Positions 34,039 through 42,595 of a stretch of DNA of 64,000 bases are shown piece by piece. Within the stretch, counting starts at the first letter, position 1. Every line of letters starts with the position of its first letter. The DNA comes from DATCHW01 sp036508135 (GTDB lineage: Bacteria > Bacteroidota > Ignavibacteria > Tepidaquicellales > Tepidaquicellaceae): positions 1 to 64,000 of the forward strand of contig DATCHW010000230.1 in the NCBI GenBank assembly GCA_036508135.1. The letters run 5' to 3'. Under the pieces are notes generated by a model that was not told where the DNA came from, did not search any database, and saw nothing but the letters and a program-made list of their open reading frames with translations. The translations under genes and the position numbers were made by a program.

Positions 34039-34857
34039 ATGATTTTTTTTGCTTTTATACGGGGTATTTTTAAAGAAGCGCTCGCAAAAAAGATAATATT
34101 ATCCATTATAATTTTCTTCTCTTTTATTATTTTCCTGATATTGTACTTCATCAATCTTGACTCCGTTGAAGGTGTGAATGCGTTACTGGCTCTGTCCGGT
34201 CAGAGTCAATTTGAAGAAGCCCTGCTTGGATTGGAAATCGATATGGTGTCGGGAATCCCCGGATTTATGCTTTTCACGTTGTTTATTATTCTTGTTTCTT
34301 CTTTCATTCCATCTATGCTTAAAGAAGGTTATATAGATTTAATTCTATCTAAACCAATTTCCCGTGCAAAAATTATTCTCGGACATTATGTGGCAGGTTT
34401 GCTTTTCGTGTTTTCAGCTTTGATATTATTTGTTGGAATTGTCTGGTTTATCATTTCAGCTAAAACAGGTATCTGGCATTTCAAATTTCTCATTTCAATT
34501 CCCTGGATGACACTTGTTTTCGCAGTTCTGTATTCAACAGTTATTTTTTTTGCAACTGTTACACGGAGTTCGATTTTCACAATTCTTATTAATGTATTTC
34601 TTTACTTTCCTGTTACCTGGGCTTTGTACAAGCTTAATATCGTATTACAGAATAAATCACAGATATTTGGTGCAACAGCGGAATTCCTCGTAAAATTCTT
34701 TTATTACTTATTACCGAAGCCCTGGGATTTGCAGGATACAGGCGCCGATATCATTAAGGGATTATCCATAAACTTTATGCCACTTGTTACTTCCGTTCTT
34801 TTCATTGCAATAATGATTTCTCTTACTGTAGTTTATTTTAAAAGAAAAGATTATTAA
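34039..34857 (+). CDS. ABC-2 type permease
   Basis: A 272-residue membrane protein with about six helices (about 17-40, 74-94, 116-139, 152-174, 181-203, 246-265), partner of the preceding ATPase. LKEGYIDLILSKPISRAKIILGHYVAG is typical of ABC-2 permeases of the NosY/CcmB-like kind. The cytoplasmic loop 55-75 holds acidic residues. The substrate is unknown. It is followed 11 nt later by a lipoprotein, likely part of the same operon. Confidence 0.88.
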   Translation: MIFFAFIRGIFKEALAKKIILSIIIFFSFIIFLILYFINLDSVEGVNALLALSGQSQFEEALLGLEIDMVSGIPGFMLFTLFIILVSSFIPSMLKEGYIDLILSKPISRAKIILGHYVAGLLFVFSALILFVGIVWFIISAKTGIWHFKFLISIPWMTLVFAVLYSTVIFFATVTRSSIFTILINVFLYFPVTWALYKLNIVLQNKSQIFGATAEFLVKFFYYLLPKPWDLQDTGADIIKGLSINFMPLVTSVLFIAIMISLTVVYFKRKDY

Positions 34858-34868
34858 AATTATTATTT

Positions 34869-35930
34869 ATGAAGAAGATTATATTGATTTTAATATTTTT
34901 TATTTTTGCAGGCTGCAGCTCAAAACCAACACCAGATAAGCTGACTCCATCGGTAAAATCTGTATTTAATCTTCTGGTCGAGAAACCTCAATTTGTGATG
35001 TATTTCAATTTCAGTAATATGAGATCTACCGGTTTCTGGAAAGATAATATTTCCGATTCGATTTTGAATTCGGAAAACACTTTAGGCAGTCTCCTGAATA
35101 CTTTTAAAGAGGCAACAGGGGTATCAATTTCTCAGGGACTCGATGAACTTTATTATACAAATTCCTGGCAGGGAGAAAATGCTTTCGTACTAAAAGGAGT
35201 GTTTGATAAAAACAGACTTAATTCTTTTATTAAAAAAGATTCCACGTTTGCAGTAAAAGATTATCCTGACGGTATTACTGTTTATATTAAAAAAGACAAT
35301 AACCTTCAGTTTTTTCTTAAAGACAATATTACCTTATGTGCCAGTAATTTCACAAGCCAGATAGAGAATATGATAAGCGTTAAAGACACCTCATATTCAG
35401 GTTTACTCCTTAATAAAGACGTGATAACTGCTATTGACAAAATAAATCACAAAAGTAATCTGTGGTTAGTTACTACCGAAAAAACATTTATCAGGGGAAT
35501 ATTCCTGAATTTTGTAGAATCTAAATCACCTAAACTGGATACTGCTAAATCGTTTCCGAACGATACACTGAAAATGGAAAAAACCGATTCGCTTACGAAA
35601 ACTGACAAAATGATTGCAGATGAATTATATAAACAGATAAACTCCGTTTCCCTTTCCGCAAAAATGAAAAATGAGCTCGATGTCGCAGTTCAGTTTGAGT
35701 GTGTTGATGATGCTTCTGCCGGATTCCTTAATAAACTCATTACTGGTATGATAACATTATCAAAACTAAGTCCTTCCGGACAGAAAAATAAAAAACCTTC
35801 AGCCCCCGAAAAAATTCTTGAGAGTCTGAAGGTCAATAATTTTGAATCTTCTGTTCAGATAAATATTAATATCACAAAAGATAATATTGAGGATTTCAGG
35901 AAGAACACATTCCTTACTAAACCGAATTAA
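34869..35930 (+). CDS. Lipoprotein of unknown function
   Basis: A 353-residue lipoprotein (signal MKKIILILIFFIF, lipobox FAGC). The body has repeated strand-helix units (SVFNLLVEKPQFVMYFNFSNM, LDELYYTNSWQGENAFVLKG, NLWLVTTEKTFIRG) without catalytic motifs I recognise, and ends in a helical segment. It follows the ABC permease by 11 nt and may be an envelope partner of that exporter. The end of the gene meets the opposite-strand fbp, overlapping by 4 nt. Confidence 0.75.
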   Translation: MKKIILILIFFIFAGCSSKPTPDKLTPSVKSVFNLLVEKPQFVMYFNFSNMRSTGFWKDNISDSILNSENTLGSLLNTFKEATGVSISQGLDELYYTNSWQGENAFVLKGVFDKNRLNSFIKKDSTFAVKDYPDGITVYIKKDNNLQFFLKDNITLCASNFTSQIENMISVKDTSYSGLLLNKDVITAIDKINHKSNLWLVTTEKTFIRGIFLNFVESKSPKLDTAKSFPNDTLKMEKTDSLTKTDKMIADELYKQINSVSLSAKMKNELDVAVQFECVDDASAGFLNKLITGMITLSKLSPSGQKNKKPSAPEKILESLKVNNFESSVQININITKDNIEDFRKNTFLTKPN

Positions 35931-36943
35931 TCTTTTTCAGCGATAAATTTTTCCGCAAGTTTTACATCTTCCTCGCTTCCTATAAATAGAGGCACCCTCT
36001 GGTGTAATGACTTTGGCTTCAGTTCAAGTATCCTGTTTTTCCCGTCTGATGATCTGCCGCCTGCCTGCTCCACTATCATACTTAACGGATTTGCTTCGTA
36101 CATCAGCCTTAATTTACCACTTTTATTTTTTTCATCCGCAGGGTAAATAAATATTCCGCCGTATAAAAGATTCCTGTGGAAGTCTGCGACGAGCGAGCCA
36201 ACGTAACGGGAAGTATAAGGTCTGCCGGAATCATTGTCTCTTTCTTTGACATACCGGATATATTTTTGCATACCTTTCGACCATTTTACGAAATTTCCTT
36301 CGTTGACTGAGTATGTCTTCGATTTTTTAGGCGTCTGTAAATCAGGATGCGAGAGTAGAAACTCGCCGACAGAAGGGTCTAATGTAAAACCGTGAACTCC
36401 TTTCCCTGCAGTATAAACTAATATTGTACTCGAGCCGTAAACGCAATATCCTGCTGCGACCTGTGTAATTCCACTTTGCAGGCAGTCTTCCACAGTTCCC
36501 GGTCCTAATTTTGAAATCCTCTTGTAGATAGAAAAAATTGTTCCAATAGAAATATTTGCATCAATATTAGATGAACCGTCAAGCGGGTCAAAATGAACAA
36601 TGTATTTATTGTGAAGAATGTTCTCCTCGTATTTTGCATTAATAGGAATAAATTCTTCAGTCTCTTCCGAGCATACTGCACAGGCATGACCGCCTTGTTT
36701 CATAGTATAAGTAAGTACGTCATTCGCATATTCGTCAAGCTTCTTTACTTCTTCACCCTGTATATTTACCTGTCCAGTAAAGCCAAGAATATCTATTAGT
36801 CCTGCTCTGTTTACTTCCTGCGATATTACTTTGCATGCAAGCGCAATATCGGATAGCAGGTCAGACAACTGTCCGGTCGCTTCGGGAATCTTTCTTTCTG
36901 CTTCGATTATATACCTGTAAAAAGTAGTGAATTTCTTGATCAT
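35927..36943 (-). CDS. fbp: Fructose-1,6-bisphosphatase class I
   Basis: A 338-residue class I FBPase, which removes the 1-phosphate of fructose-1,6-bisphosphate in gluconeogenesis. The metal and phosphate residues are present: FDPLDGSSNIDANISIGTIFSIY and, further on, NEGNFVKWSKGMQKYIRY, GRPYTSRYVGSLVADFHRNLLYGGIF and EANPLSMIVEQAGG. Stand-alone gene. Its end overlaps the lipoprotein stop by 4 nt on the opposite strand, so transcripts collide there. Cytoplasmic. Confidence 0.95.
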   Translation of the reverse strand: MIKKFTTFYRYIIEAERKIPEATGQLSDLLSDIALACKVISQEVNRAGLIDILGFTGQVNIQGEEVKKLDEYANDVLTYTMKQGGHACAVCSEETEEFIPINAKYEENILHNKYIVHFDPLDGSSNIDANISIGTIFSIYKRISKLGPGTVEDCLQSGITQVAAGYCVYGSSTILVYTAGKGVHGFTLDPSVGEFLLSHPDLQTPKKSKTYSVNEGNFVKWSKGMQKYIRYVKERDNDSGRPYTSRYVGSLVADFHRNLLYGGIFIYPADEKNKSGKLRLMYEANPLSMIVEQAGGRSSDGKNRILELKPKSLHQRVPLFIGSEEDVKLAEKFIAEKD

Positions 36944-37053
36944 AATGGATGCCTTTTAGTTTTGTATGCCGTTAAGTTAATAATTTTCAGGAAAAATAAA
37001 AACTATTTAAATGATTATTAAAGTTTTATAAATCTTTCAAATAATTTACCTAA

Positions 37054-37169
37054 CCCACAGATTTATCTGTGGGGGCAGAATATTAATATTAAATAACCGT
37101 TTCAACGGTTTATTAAAATATTATGCTACTGTTGGTGACGTTCAAAGACGTTTTCACTAAACACCAACA
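37054..37169. repeat. Cluster of three hairpin repeats between fbp and radA
   Basis: Within 116 bp sit CCCACAGAT-TT-ATCTGTGGG (37054-37073, perfect), AACCGTT-TC-AACGGTT (37095-37110, perfect), and TGTTGGTG (37130-37137) with CACCAACA (37162-37169), the last a member of the TTGTTGGTG hairpin family at 38.9 and 56.7 kb. The 296-bp gap 36944-37239 holds no gene. It lies upstream of fbp and downstream of radA. Confidence 0.75.
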
Positions 37170-37239
37170 TCGGCGTAAATAATTTGGGATGTTTCGCTCG
37201 CTCAACATGACATTCTGTGAAGAACATAACCTCAGAGAT

Positions 37240-38607
37240 TCATATTATCAAATCTACAGCTTCTCTTATTCTTTCAACTCCTGTTATCTTACTCTTGTAT
37301 TTCTTTACATCCACATTCTTTAAATTATTTTTAGGAAGTATAATTTGCTTGAATCCTAATTTTGATGATTCTGATATTCTTTTCTCAATATATGAGATAG
37401 TCCTCACCTCGCCCGAGAGACCGAGTTCGCCTATTACTACAGTTTCGGAGTCAACCGGAATGTCTTTCAGTGATGAATATATACTCAGCGCCACGGCAAG
37501 GTCAATTGCAGGTTCGTCTATCTTTATGCCTCCTGCTATGTTTAGGAAAATATCATATTTGCTTAAGAATATACCGAGTTTTTTTTCAAGTATTGCAATT
37601 ATTATATTCAGTCTTTTGTAATCAAATCCGATAGATGTTCTTTGTGGAAATCCATAACTGGTTGATGTCACGAGTGCCTGCACTTCTATCAGTATAGGTC
37701 TTGTACCTTCGATTGAAGCCGAAATAACACATCCTGACGCCCCATAATTTCTTTGCGATAGAAATACTTCGCTCGGGTTCTGCACTTCCCTCAATCCTTT
37801 ATCAGTCATTTCAAAAATTCCTATCTCATTTGTAGAGCCGAACCTGTTTTTTATTCCCCGCAAAATCCTGTACAGATGGGTTCTTTCACCTTCAAATTGA
37901 AGTACTGTGTCCACCATATGCTCAAGCACTTTCGGACCGGCAATTGCCCCGTCTTTCGTGATATGACCGACTAACATTATCGGAATATTCTTAAACTTAG
38001 CTATCTTTATCAGATAAGAAGTTGATTCCCGAAGTTGTACGATTGTTCCGGGTGAACTCTCAATGTCAGGTCTGTAAATAGTCTGTATCGAATCCACAAC
38101 CACTAAATCAGGATTTTCGTTTTCAATAACTGATGTGATTATCTCGAGATTAGTTTCCGAAAGAAGATAAAAATTTTCAAGATGATAATTTAAACGTTCA
38201 CACCTCAGCTTGATTTGCGACGAAGATTCCTCTCCGCTAATGTACAATATTTTTTTGTTCTTTATCTTATCGGCAACCTGAAGCATCAATGTGGATTTCC
38301 CTATTCCCGGATCTCCGCCTATCAATACCACACTTCCGGGAACAATCCCTCCGCCTAAAACCCTGTCAAATTCTTCGATGCCCGTTTTAAATCTCACCTC
38401 TCCCTGGCTCTCTACATCTGATAGTAAAACAATATCAGCTGATTTTGCTTTAAGTGATGAAGATCTTTCGTTTTTGATCTTATTAGTATCAACAATCTCT
38501 TCAGCCATAGTATTCCATAGACCGCAATCCGGACATTTGCCTGACCACTTTGGAGAAGAATACCCGCAGCTTTGACAGACAAATTTTGTCTTTAACTTTA
38601 ATGCCAT
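37240..38607 (-). CDS. radA: DNA repair protein RadA
   Basis: A 455-residue full-length RadA, a hexameric helicase that helps branch migration in recombination. The N-terminal zinc finger has C11, C14, C25 and C28 (CQSCGYSSPKWSGKCPDC). The ATPase core has GGDPGIGKSTLMLQVA (Walker A, about 95-110), LVVVDSIQTIYRPDI (Walker B) and the RadA-specific KNRFGSTNEIGIFEM. The C-terminal third resembles a Lon-type protease domain fold (SLKDIPVDSETVVIGELGLSGEVR). Cytoplasmic. It stands alone on the minus strand. Confidence 0.95.
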   Translation of the reverse strand: MALKLKTKFVCQSCGYSSPKWSGKCPDCGLWNTMAEEIVDTNKIKNERSSSLKAKSADIVLLSDVESQGEVRFKTGIEEFDRVLGGGIVPGSVVLIGGDPGIGKSTLMLQVADKIKNKKILYISGEESSSQIKLRCERLNYHLENFYLLSETNLEIITSVIENENPDLVVVDSIQTIYRPDIESSPGTIVQLRESTSYLIKIAKFKNIPIMLVGHITKDGAIAGPKVLEHMVDTVLQFEGERTHLYRILRGIKNRFGSTNEIGIFEMTDKGLREVQNPSEVFLSQRNYGASGCVISASIEGTRPILIEVQALVTSTSYGFPQRTSIGFDYKRLNIIIAILEKKLGIFLSKYDIFLNIAGGIKIDEPAIDLAVALSIYSSLKDIPVDSETVVIGELGLSGEVRTISYIEKRISESSKLGFKQIILPKNNLKNVDVKKYKSKITGVERIREAVDLII

Positions 38608-38726
38608 ACAATTCTTATAATTGTAAAAATATAGTTAAATATTAAATTTAATTAAGTAGTAAAAATATAATACCTTTCACATCGGTCCAAAATGAAACCT
38701 GCAAAAAGTTATTATTGACATTACAT

Positions 38727-38750
38727 TCCCTCCCCGTTCAAGGGGAGGGA
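38727..38750. repeat. CCCTCCCC hairpin repeat
   Basis: TCCCTCCCC (38727-38735) pairs perfectly with GGGGAGGGA (38742-38750) around GTTCAA, followed by TTAAGGGTGGGGTG. The same phrase recurs near 56547 and 56714, so it is a dispersed element. Confidence 0.65.
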
Positions 38751-38856
38751 TTAAGGGTGGGGTGAAAAGAAAGATATGTAAGGAATTTCAAACAAACATT
38801 GACCTAATTAATGAATAAAGGTTTTTTTTTATTCTTGCATAATCAATTTTTGTGCC

Positions 38857-38945
38857 GCTGTTGGTGTTTAAGTGCAGCGTCACCAACAGCACGAATAATA
38901 GTTGTTGGTGACGTTCAAACTACGTTTTCACTAAACACCAACAAC
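38857..38945. repeat. Two TTGTTGGTG-family hairpins in tandem
   Basis: GCTGTTGGTG (38857-38866) pairs with CACCAACAGC (38881-38890), a perfect 10-bp stem; GTTGTTGGTG (38901-38910) pairs with CACCAACAAC (38936-38945), also perfect. Both copies are followed by a short ACG or ACGGCG tail. The 426-bp gap 38608-39033 holds only these repeats, the CCCTCCCC hairpin and AT-rich DNA. Confidence 0.75.
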
Positions 38946-39033
38946 GGCGTAAAATTATTAATTACTAATTATTCATTATTAATTGAAAAGACTCTTACCT
39001 TTAAATTTTAATTACTTCTGATTATTTTAATTT

Positions 39034-39591
39034 ATGATAATAATTGGAATTACAGGCACACTTGGTGCAGGAAAAGGAACAATTGTAGAGTATCTCGTTA
39101 ATGTAAAGGGCTTTAAACATTATTCCGTGAGGGGATTTATTTCTGATGAAATAATCAAACGGGGTCTCGAGGTCAATCGTGATAATATGGTAATTGTTGC
39201 TAATGATTTAAGGGCTAGATATACTTCATCATACATCGTCGAACAGCTGTATGAACAAGCAAAGAATACAAGAGAAAATTGTGTTATTGAAAGTCTCAGA
39301 ACAGTCGGTGAAGTAGAGGCACTTAAAGCAAAAGGGAATTTTTATCTGTTTGCCGTGGATGCGGATAGCAAAGTCCGTTATGATAGAATCCTTCTAAGAA
39401 AATCTGCAACAGATTATATTTCTTATGATACATTTATCGAAAACGAAAAGAGGGAAATGAATTCTGACGACCCTAATAAACAAAATTTATCTGATTGTAT
39501 TAAATTAGCCGATTATACTTTTTATAATGATGGTAGTATTGAAGAATTTTATAAAAAATTACAGGAGGTTTTAGATGACATCATCAAATAA
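39034..39591 (+). CDS. P-loop nucleotide kinase-like protein
   Basis: A 185-residue protein with a Walker A loop at the N-terminus (GITGTLGAGKGTIVEYL) and a fold like dephospho-CoA or (d)NMP kinases (DRILLRKSATDYISYDTF as the lid region). Its role is not certain. It overlaps the dCMP deaminase gene by 17 nt, so a job in deoxynucleotide metabolism, for example phosphorylating or sensing dCMP/dUMP, is a reasonable inference. The product would be cytoplasmic. Confidence 0.75.
   Translation: MIIIGITGTLGAGKGTIVEYLVNVKGFKHYSVRGFISDEIIKRGLEVNRDNMVIVANDLRARYTSSYIVEQLYEQAKNTRENCVIESLRTVGEVEALKAKGNFYLFAVDADSKVRYDRILLRKSATDYISYDTFIENEKREMNSDDPNKQNLSDCIKLADYTFYNDGSIEEFYKKLQEVLDDIIK
39563..39568 (+). promoter_or_regulatory. 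Strong Shine-Dalgarno inside the kinase gene
   Basis: AGGAGG lies 6 nt before the ATG at 39575, inside the end of the kinase gene, and fixes the start of the deaminase. Most genes in the window lack such a perfect site. Confidence 0.75.
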
Positions 39592-40069
39592 CATTTCCCG
39601 TCCTTCCTGGGATAAGTACTTTATGGAAATTGCAGATACAGTTTCGAAGCGTGCTACCTGTGATAGAGGCAAAAGCGGTTGCGTTATCGTCCGTGAAAAG
39701 CAAATACTTGTTACAGGATATGTAGGTGCCCCGAGGGGCTTGCCTCACTGCGATGAAGCAGGACATCTAATGAAGCAGGTTGTTCACGAAGATGACTCTG
39801 TCACTAACCATTGCGTTAGAACTGTCCACGCAGAGCAGAATGCCATTTGCCAGGCAGCCAGACTCGGAATATCACTTGATAAAGCAACTTTATATTGCCG
39901 TATGACTCCCTGCCGCACTTGTGCGATGATGATCATTAACTGTGGAATTGAAAGGGTAGTGTGTGAAAAAAAATATCACGCAGGTTCTGAATCCGAAAAC
40001 ATATTCAAAGACGCAGGTGTAATACTCGAATTCTTATCTGATGAAGTTCAGAAATATGAAAATCAATAA
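39575..40069 (+). CDS. dCMP deaminase
   Basis: A 164-residue zinc-dependent deaminase of the ComEB/dCMP deaminase group, converting dCMP to dUMP, the substrate of thymidylate synthase (thyX is at 63 kb). The zinc site is complete: TVHAEQNAICQAA (His, Glu) and CRMTPCRTCAMMI (PCxxC). CDRGKSGCVIVREKQILVTGYVGAPRGLPHC is the usual N-terminal core. Overlap with the kinase gene and a perfect Shine-Dalgarno sequence imply coupled translation. It shares a run with the DUF2721 gene, 12 nt away. Confidence 0.9.
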   Translation: MTSSNNISRPSWDKYFMEIADTVSKRATCDRGKSGCVIVREKQILVTGYVGAPRGLPHCDEAGHLMKQVVHEDDSVTNHCVRTVHAEQNAICQAARLGISLDKATLYCRMTPCRTCAMMIINCGIERVVCEKKYHAGSESENIFKDAGVILEFLSDEVQKYENQ

Positions 40070-40081
40070 TTATTAAAAAAA

Positions 40082-40555
40082 ATGAATAGTGATGTTGTTT
40101 TAACAATTCAGGCAATTCTTGCACCTGCACTTGGAATATCAGCAACGGGACTTTTACTCCTTAGCTTATCCAACAGGTATTCCTCAATGATAAACAGGAT
40201 TCGTCTTCTTAATGCGGAAAAACGAAAATATATGAATGTAATCGTCGAGAAAGGTGAACTTCCTTATACGGAAAATATCCGTCTTATGAGTATAATAAAC
40301 CAGATAAAAGATCTCCTGTTCAGAAGTAAACTTACCAGAAATTCAATATTGTGCATTCAAACCTCGATTATTTTATTCGTTCTGACTTCTGTATCAATTG
40401 GATTAAACGTGTATATTTCCAGCACAGTATTTGAAAATATTGCACTTATCATGTTCCTTGTAGGAATGATATTTGTACTGATCGGAATAATTTATGCCGC
40501 TTTGGAAATCCAGAATTCATACAAAATTGCCGAACTTGAAGTCAAAGTTGACTGA
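40082..40555 (+). CDS. DUF2721 family membrane protein
   Basis: A 157-residue protein with an N-terminal hydrophobic segment (about 8-30, IQAILAPALGISATGLLLLSL), a cytoplasmic helical stretch with SNRYSSMINRIRLLNAEKRKYM, and two further helices (about 85-108 and 116-140). This arrangement, with the NRYSSMINRIR signature, fits DUF2721, a family with no known function. It follows dCMP deaminase by 12 nt and could share its message; there is no functional link evident. Confidence 0.85.
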   Translation: MNSDVVLTIQAILAPALGISATGLLLLSLSNRYSSMINRIRLLNAEKRKYMNVIVEKGELPYTENIRLMSIINQIKDLLFRSKLTRNSILCIQTSIILFVLTSVSIGLNVYISSTVFENIALIMFLVGMIFVLIGIIYAALEIQNSYKIAELEVKVD

Positions 40556-40597
40556 ACTATAAATCTGCATTAATTTATATCAATCACCTACAAGTCG

Positions 40598-40631
40598 AAA
40601 TCCACTGTTGCGGCAAAAATATGGATTTTTT
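40598..40631 (+). terminator. Possible terminator after DUF2721 gene
   Basis: AAATCCA (40598-40604) pairs with TGGATTT (40622-40628), with a run of six T ending at 40631. The stem is short, so the call is tentative. Confidence 0.4.
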
Positions 40632-40756
40632 CTCTTAAATCTTTGTTTTACAAGGAAAGCAGGACAGTTAAATATTTTACTGTTATTTATTAGTTCTATT
40701 TTGTTTATTTTGGAACTTTTATTTGAAATCAGACTATAAAACATAATTATAATTTA

Positions 40757-40764
40757 AAGGAGAT
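40757..40764 (+). promoter_or_regulatory. Shine-Dalgarno of the TPR gene
   Basis: AAGGAGAT lies just upstream of ATG 40769 and supports that start codon. It is one of the few clear ribosome-binding sites in the window. Confidence 0.7.
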
Positions 40765-40768
40765 ATAA

Positions 40769-41440
40769 ATGGAAATAAAATCCTTATTGAAAATTCTTTT
40801 TACGGCAGTAGTCGTCTCTATTGCATCATATAACTTCGCATATTCGCAAACTGCCGAAGAATATTATAACAACGGTATTAAAGATGCCCAGTCAAAGAAT
40901 TACGAGAGTGCAATTTCAAATTTTTCAAAATTCATTGAAATGAGCCCGACGGATCCTGACCTTGTAAAAGCTTACAGTTTCAGAGGAAGATGCTATTTTT
41001 ATGTGAAGAATTATGAGGCATCTGCTGCTGATTATATTAAAGCTATAGAACTCAAACCCGATGAATCAACTTATTATGGATATTTGGGAAATGCTCACGA
41101 TAATTTAAATGACTTTGCAAATTCAGTCATTGATTATTCGAAAGCAATTGAACTCAAACCGGATAATTCAAATTTCTTCTTTAACAGGGGAGTAGCATAT
41201 ATGAATATTTCAGATACCGTCAAAGCATTAAATGACTATACAAAAGCAATTGAACTCAAGCCCGATTATGCATCGGCATATCTTAACAGAGGAAATATTT
41301 ATTTAGACCAGAACAAATATCAGGAAGCAATAAACGATTACGAAAAAGCAATCGCAAATAATTCAGAGCTCGAAGCAAAATTAAGAGGAATAATAGACCA
41401 GGCAAAGGAAAGAATTACTCCTCCAAAAAGTAATAATTAG
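40769..41440 (+). CDS. Exported TPR repeat protein
   Basis: A 223-residue protein with a signal peptide (about 1-26, cut after YSQ or before) and five TPR repeats, each ending in IELKPD or similar (AIELKPDESTYYGYLG, AIELKPDNSNFFFNRG, AIELKPDYASAYLNRG). It is a short relative of the exported TPR protein at 14823. It would act as a protein-binding scaffold in the periplasm. It ends with charged PPKSNN and is followed by a strong terminator. Confidence 0.85.
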   Translation: MEIKSLLKILFTAVVVSIASYNFAYSQTAEEYYNNGIKDAQSKNYESAISNFSKFIEMSPTDPDLVKAYSFRGRCYFYVKNYEASAADYIKAIELKPDESTYYGYLGNAHDNLNDFANSVIDYSKAIELKPDNSNFFFNRGVAYMNISDTVKALNDYTKAIELKPDYASAYLNRGNIYLDQNKYQEAINDYEKAIANNSELEAKLRGIIDQAKERITPPKSNN

Positions 41441-41466
41441 TGTAATAATTAGTATAACAATATTTT

Positions 41467-41503
41467 AGCGGAGATATTTTCATTAATATCTCCGCTTTTT
41501 TTT
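41467..41503 (+). terminator. Rho-independent terminator after TPR gene
   Basis: AGCGGAGATATT (41467-41478) pairs perfectly with AATATCTCCGCT (41485-41496) around TTCATT, ending in eight T. Confidence 0.9.
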
Positions 41504-41504
41504 A

Positions 41505-41550
41505 CTCATCGGATGAATTACCAACGCAACCGCTTGATTCATCCGATGAG
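41505..41550. repeat. 14-bp perfect inverted repeat beside the terminator
   Basis: CTCATCGGATGAAT (41505-41518) pairs perfectly with ATTCATCCGATGAG (41537-41550) around an 18-nt loop. It follows the terminator by one base, so two strong hairpins are stacked, and lies 84 bp before the Sua5 gene. It has no T tract and is not seen elsewhere in the window. Confidence 0.7.
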
Positions 41551-41634
41551 TATTATCTCTAAAAATATAACAGACCTGTTTTCAGTAATATATTAAGCAT
41601 ATCTTTTATTTCTCACATCAATTATTTTTAAAAA

Positions 41635-42594
41635 ATGGCAAGGATTATTAAAAATATTAATATAGCCGTAAAGGAATTGCTCGCCGGTAACGTAACCGCA
41701 TTACCGACTGAGACAGTTTACGGTCTTGCCGCAAATGCCCTTGTCCCGGATGCGGTTCTTAAGATATTCGAGATTAAAAAACGACCCCATTTTGACCCCC
41801 TGATAGTTCATATTCACGATATTTCAGAGATTACTAAATATGCAAAGTATATTCCGGATGATGTATTTAAACTTGCAGAAAAATTTTCACCGGGACCGAT
41901 TACATATGTTATCAGGAAAAAAAACATTATACACGATTTGGTTACCGCCGGTTTGAATACAGTTGCTATCAGAATTCCATCGCATAAACTATTCAGAAAA
42001 GTGCTTGAAAAACTTCCTTTTCCCCTTGCGGCACCGTCTGCTAATATGTTCGGCAGGATTTCCCCTACAGACGCTAAGGAAGTATATAAAGAACTCAAGA
42101 ATAAAATTAATTATATCCTCGATGGAGGTAAATCTAAGATCGGTATCGAATCGACCGTGATAGCATTCGACAATAACAATCCGGTTATTCTCCGTCCGGG
42201 TTATATCACAAGGGATATGATAGAAAATATTCTTGATAAAGAAGTTCAGTATCCCGGAAAATCGAAGAATAAAAAAAATAATTCTCCCGGACTGATGAAA
42301 ATGCATTATTCTCCCTTTACTCCTTTGTATATCGCAAGTGATGATTTTGATTTTGAAATTGCACAGAAATATAATGCAGGGATACTCGATTTATCCTCCT
42401 ATAAAAGCTTTAATTCTCTTGCTTCAAATCTCTTTTCGGATTTAAGGGCACTGGATGAAAAAAAGTATAATTTCATAGTCACGAAAAAGACATTGAATTC
42501 CGGAATAGGATACGCTGTTAATGACAGGCTCGAAAAAGCTTCTTACGGAAAAATAACTTTCGATAAAAACAAATTAATCTTTCATAAAAAATAA
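41635..42594 (+). CDS. tsaC: L-threonylcarbamoyladenylate synthase (Sua5 type)
   Basis: A 319-residue protein: a YrdC domain (1-205) with ALPTETVYGLAANA, KRPHFDPLIVHI and PSANMFGRISPTDAKEV, and a C-terminal Sua5 domain (about 215-319; SPGLMKMHYSPFTPLYIA is the linker motif). It makes threonylcarbamoyl-AMP for the t6A37 tRNA modification. The two-domain length is that of Sua5. It precedes the beta-propeller gene by one base, so translation may be coupled. Cytoplasmic. Confidence 0.93.
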   Translation: MARIIKNINIAVKELLAGNVTALPTETVYGLAANALVPDAVLKIFEIKKRPHFDPLIVHIHDISEITKYAKYIPDDVFKLAEKFSPGPITYVIRKKNIIHDLVTAGLNTVAIRIPSHKLFRKVLEKLPFPLAAPSANMFGRISPTDAKEVYKELKNKINYILDGGKSKIGIESTVIAFDNNNPVILRPGYITRDMIENILDKEVQYPGKSKNKKNNSPGLMKMHYSPFTPLYIASDDFDFEIAQKYNAGILDLSSYKSFNSLASNLFSDLRALDEKKYNFIVTKKTLNSGIGYAVNDRLEKASYGKITFDKNKLIFHKK

Positions 42595-42595
42595 T

